The notes under the pieces are model-generated. The model did not search any database. It was not told the DNA's origin and saw only the letters and a list, made by a program, of their open reading frames with translations. Both the position numbers and the translations under genes were made by a program. From NCBI GenBank assembly GCA_009694745.1, contig SHUF01000004.1, positions 42,201 to 106,200 of the forward strand: 64,000 nucleotides of DNA, in the 5' to 3' direction. This DNA comes from Acidobacteriota bacterium (GTDB taxonomy: Bacteria > Acidobacteriota > Vicinamibacteria > Vicinamibacterales > SCN-69-37). Below, piece by piece: positions 63,153 to 64,000 of this stretch. Position 1 is the stretch's first letter. Each line of letters begins with the position of its first letter.

Positions 63153-63641
63153 CTAGTCCTGCTTTTCGTATACCTGACTTTCACGTATCTGTTGCCCCTT
63201 CGTGTTGGTGCCGGTAATCGTTCTTGTGATTGTCTTGCCGTCGGCCGCTAGGACGTCGCGCACTGTTTCTTTTTCCTTTCCCTCTTGTACGATCGATTCG
63301 TTCGTTCGGGCGTTGATACGCTTGCTCGTGATGGTTTTCTGCGCCCCCGAGAATGATGTGTACGGATATTCCTTCCCGTCGCGTTTAAAACGGGTCGTGG
63401 TGGATATCGACTTCCCCTCCGCGTTGATAAACTCGCACTTTTGACTGATCCAGTCGCCATCCTGAGTGTGGGTGTAGGTCGCGCTCTTGGGCGCTGGGCC
63501 GGGCGAGTACGTCGATTGGGCCATGTTCTGCTTCCACGTGCCCATAAAACCATCTGCAGGCGACAGCGTCACCACCACCGCAAAAAGAACAAGCATCAAA
63601 TTGTTTTTATGTGTGGGATGGTGTGGGTGACGTGCTTCCAT
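63153..63641 (-). CDS. Small exported protein of unknown function
   Basis: A 162-residue protein with signal peptide (LMLVLFAVVVTLSPADG). The mature part opens with GTWKQNMAQSTYSPGPAPKS, then a lipocalin-like run of strands (TYTHTQDGDWISQKCEFINAEG, TTTRFKRDGKEYPY, TITRTITGTNTKGQQIRE). The same opening forms the leader of the chimeric permease at 38147. A start at 63596 is also possible. Local base composition is AT-richer than the rest of the window. The stretch 63642-63904 holds no supported gene, only a short open end (SDADLAASLAALLRRW) near 63730-63790. Confidence 0.7.
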   Translation of the reverse strand: MEARHPHHPTHKNNLMLVLFAVVVTLSPADGFMGTWKQNMAQSTYSPGPAPKSATYTHTQDGDWISQKCEFINAEGKSISTTTRFKRDGKEYPYTSFSGAQKTITSKRINARTNESIVQEGKEKETVRDVLAADGKTITRTITGTNTKGQQIRESQVYEKQD

Positions 63642-63904
63642 TTTTTATCTTCTTTCGTATTCCTTGTTAATTAATGCACGTGGACTTGCTGTTGAAGATC
63701 TTGATGATCCCACCTGCTGCCTAGCCGGTCTGGGGCTGCCACCGGCGCAGCAGCGCCGCTAACGAGGCCGCCAGGTCCGCATCGCTCACCTGCTATCGAG
63801 GCTTTGGTGGGAAGTCAAAGGACGGCTCTGGACTGCCGAGTATAGATAGTGTATTTAAAATCAGCAGTTTAGGGGAAGTCTCTGGACTGCATTGAACGTA
63901 AAGT

Positions 63905-63994
63905 TGGCGGAGAGAGAGGGATTCGAACCCTCGGTAGAGTTTCCCCTACACACGCTTTCCAAGCGTGCTCCTTCAACCACTCGGACATCTCTCC
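63905..63994 (-). tRNA. tRNA-Ser (GGA)
   Basis: A 90-base class II tRNA: acceptor GGAGAGA/TCTCTCC, D-arm CCGAGTGGTTGAAGG, anticodon loop TTGGAAA between ACGC and GCGT (anticodon GGA), variable arm TGTAGGGGAAACTCTACC, T-arm GAGGGTTCGAATCCCTC, G discriminator and encoded CCA. Confidence 0.97.
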
Positions 63995-64000
63995 GTTCAA

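Overview
The window reads as a piece of a high-GC, Gram-negative chromosome, most likely from an acidobacterium of the Vicinamibacteria type. This is inferred from gene content, not measured. The pointers are Ser/Thr kinases fused to TolB-like propellers, MacB/FtsX permeases of the acidobacterial ADOP kind, TonB receptors with carboxypeptidase-regulatory N-termini, a full SUF operon, futalosine-type menaquinone genes (MqnD, MqnE), many secreted S9/S8 peptidases, and numerous dispersed palindromes.

Layout. 1-4.4 kb: start of a CaiB-type CoA-transferase overlapped by homoserine dehydrogenase, then a SIMPL protein, RmuC and a DUF1624 membrane protein. 4.5-12.3 kb: MoeB-rhodanese, then an eight-gene SUF iron-sulfur operon (Rrf2 regulator, SufA, B, C, D, S, T, U). 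12.3-20.4 kb: exported proteins, a VPS10/BNR propeller protein, IscS-type desulfurase with MqnD, and an MFS carrier. 20.4-28.0 kb: a minus-strand vitamin B12 uptake operon (BtuB-like receptor, BtuD, BtuC, BtuF, second receptor) behind a cobalamin riboswitch. 28-34 kb: YjbQ, MqnE, superoxide dismutase, divergent MoeA/MoaB, GH3 enzyme. 34-39 kb: tRNA-Arg, S51 and S8 peptidases, TadA, tRNA-Ser, and a chimeric permease remnant. 39-48 kb: a tight plus-strand run of DadA-like oxidase, FolB, SDR, phospholipase-D protein, CYTH protein, GlgB and prolyl oligopeptidase. 48-64 kb: an internally deleted ADOP permease, three tandem paralogous lipoproteins, a DPP-IV-like peptidase, two large receptor kinases, STAS protein, several truncated signalling genes, a metallophosphoesterase and a second tRNA-Ser.

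The most unusual thread is the set of long palindromes. Three lie in frame inside coding sequences: the start of btuF, the propeller of prolyl oligopeptidase and the N-lobe of a kinase. One places the ribosome binding site and start codon of the CoA-transferase in the loop of a perfect 24-bp stem. Several others overlap stop codons. The pattern resembles coding palindromic elements such as those described in Rickettsia, but with several sequence families. Alongside it are signs of decay by recombination: a signal-peptide/permease chimera, an in-frame deletion in a permease, and end-to-end fragments of RsbW, a hybrid histidine kinase and a third receptor kinase. No CRISPR array, complete transposase or prophage was seen.
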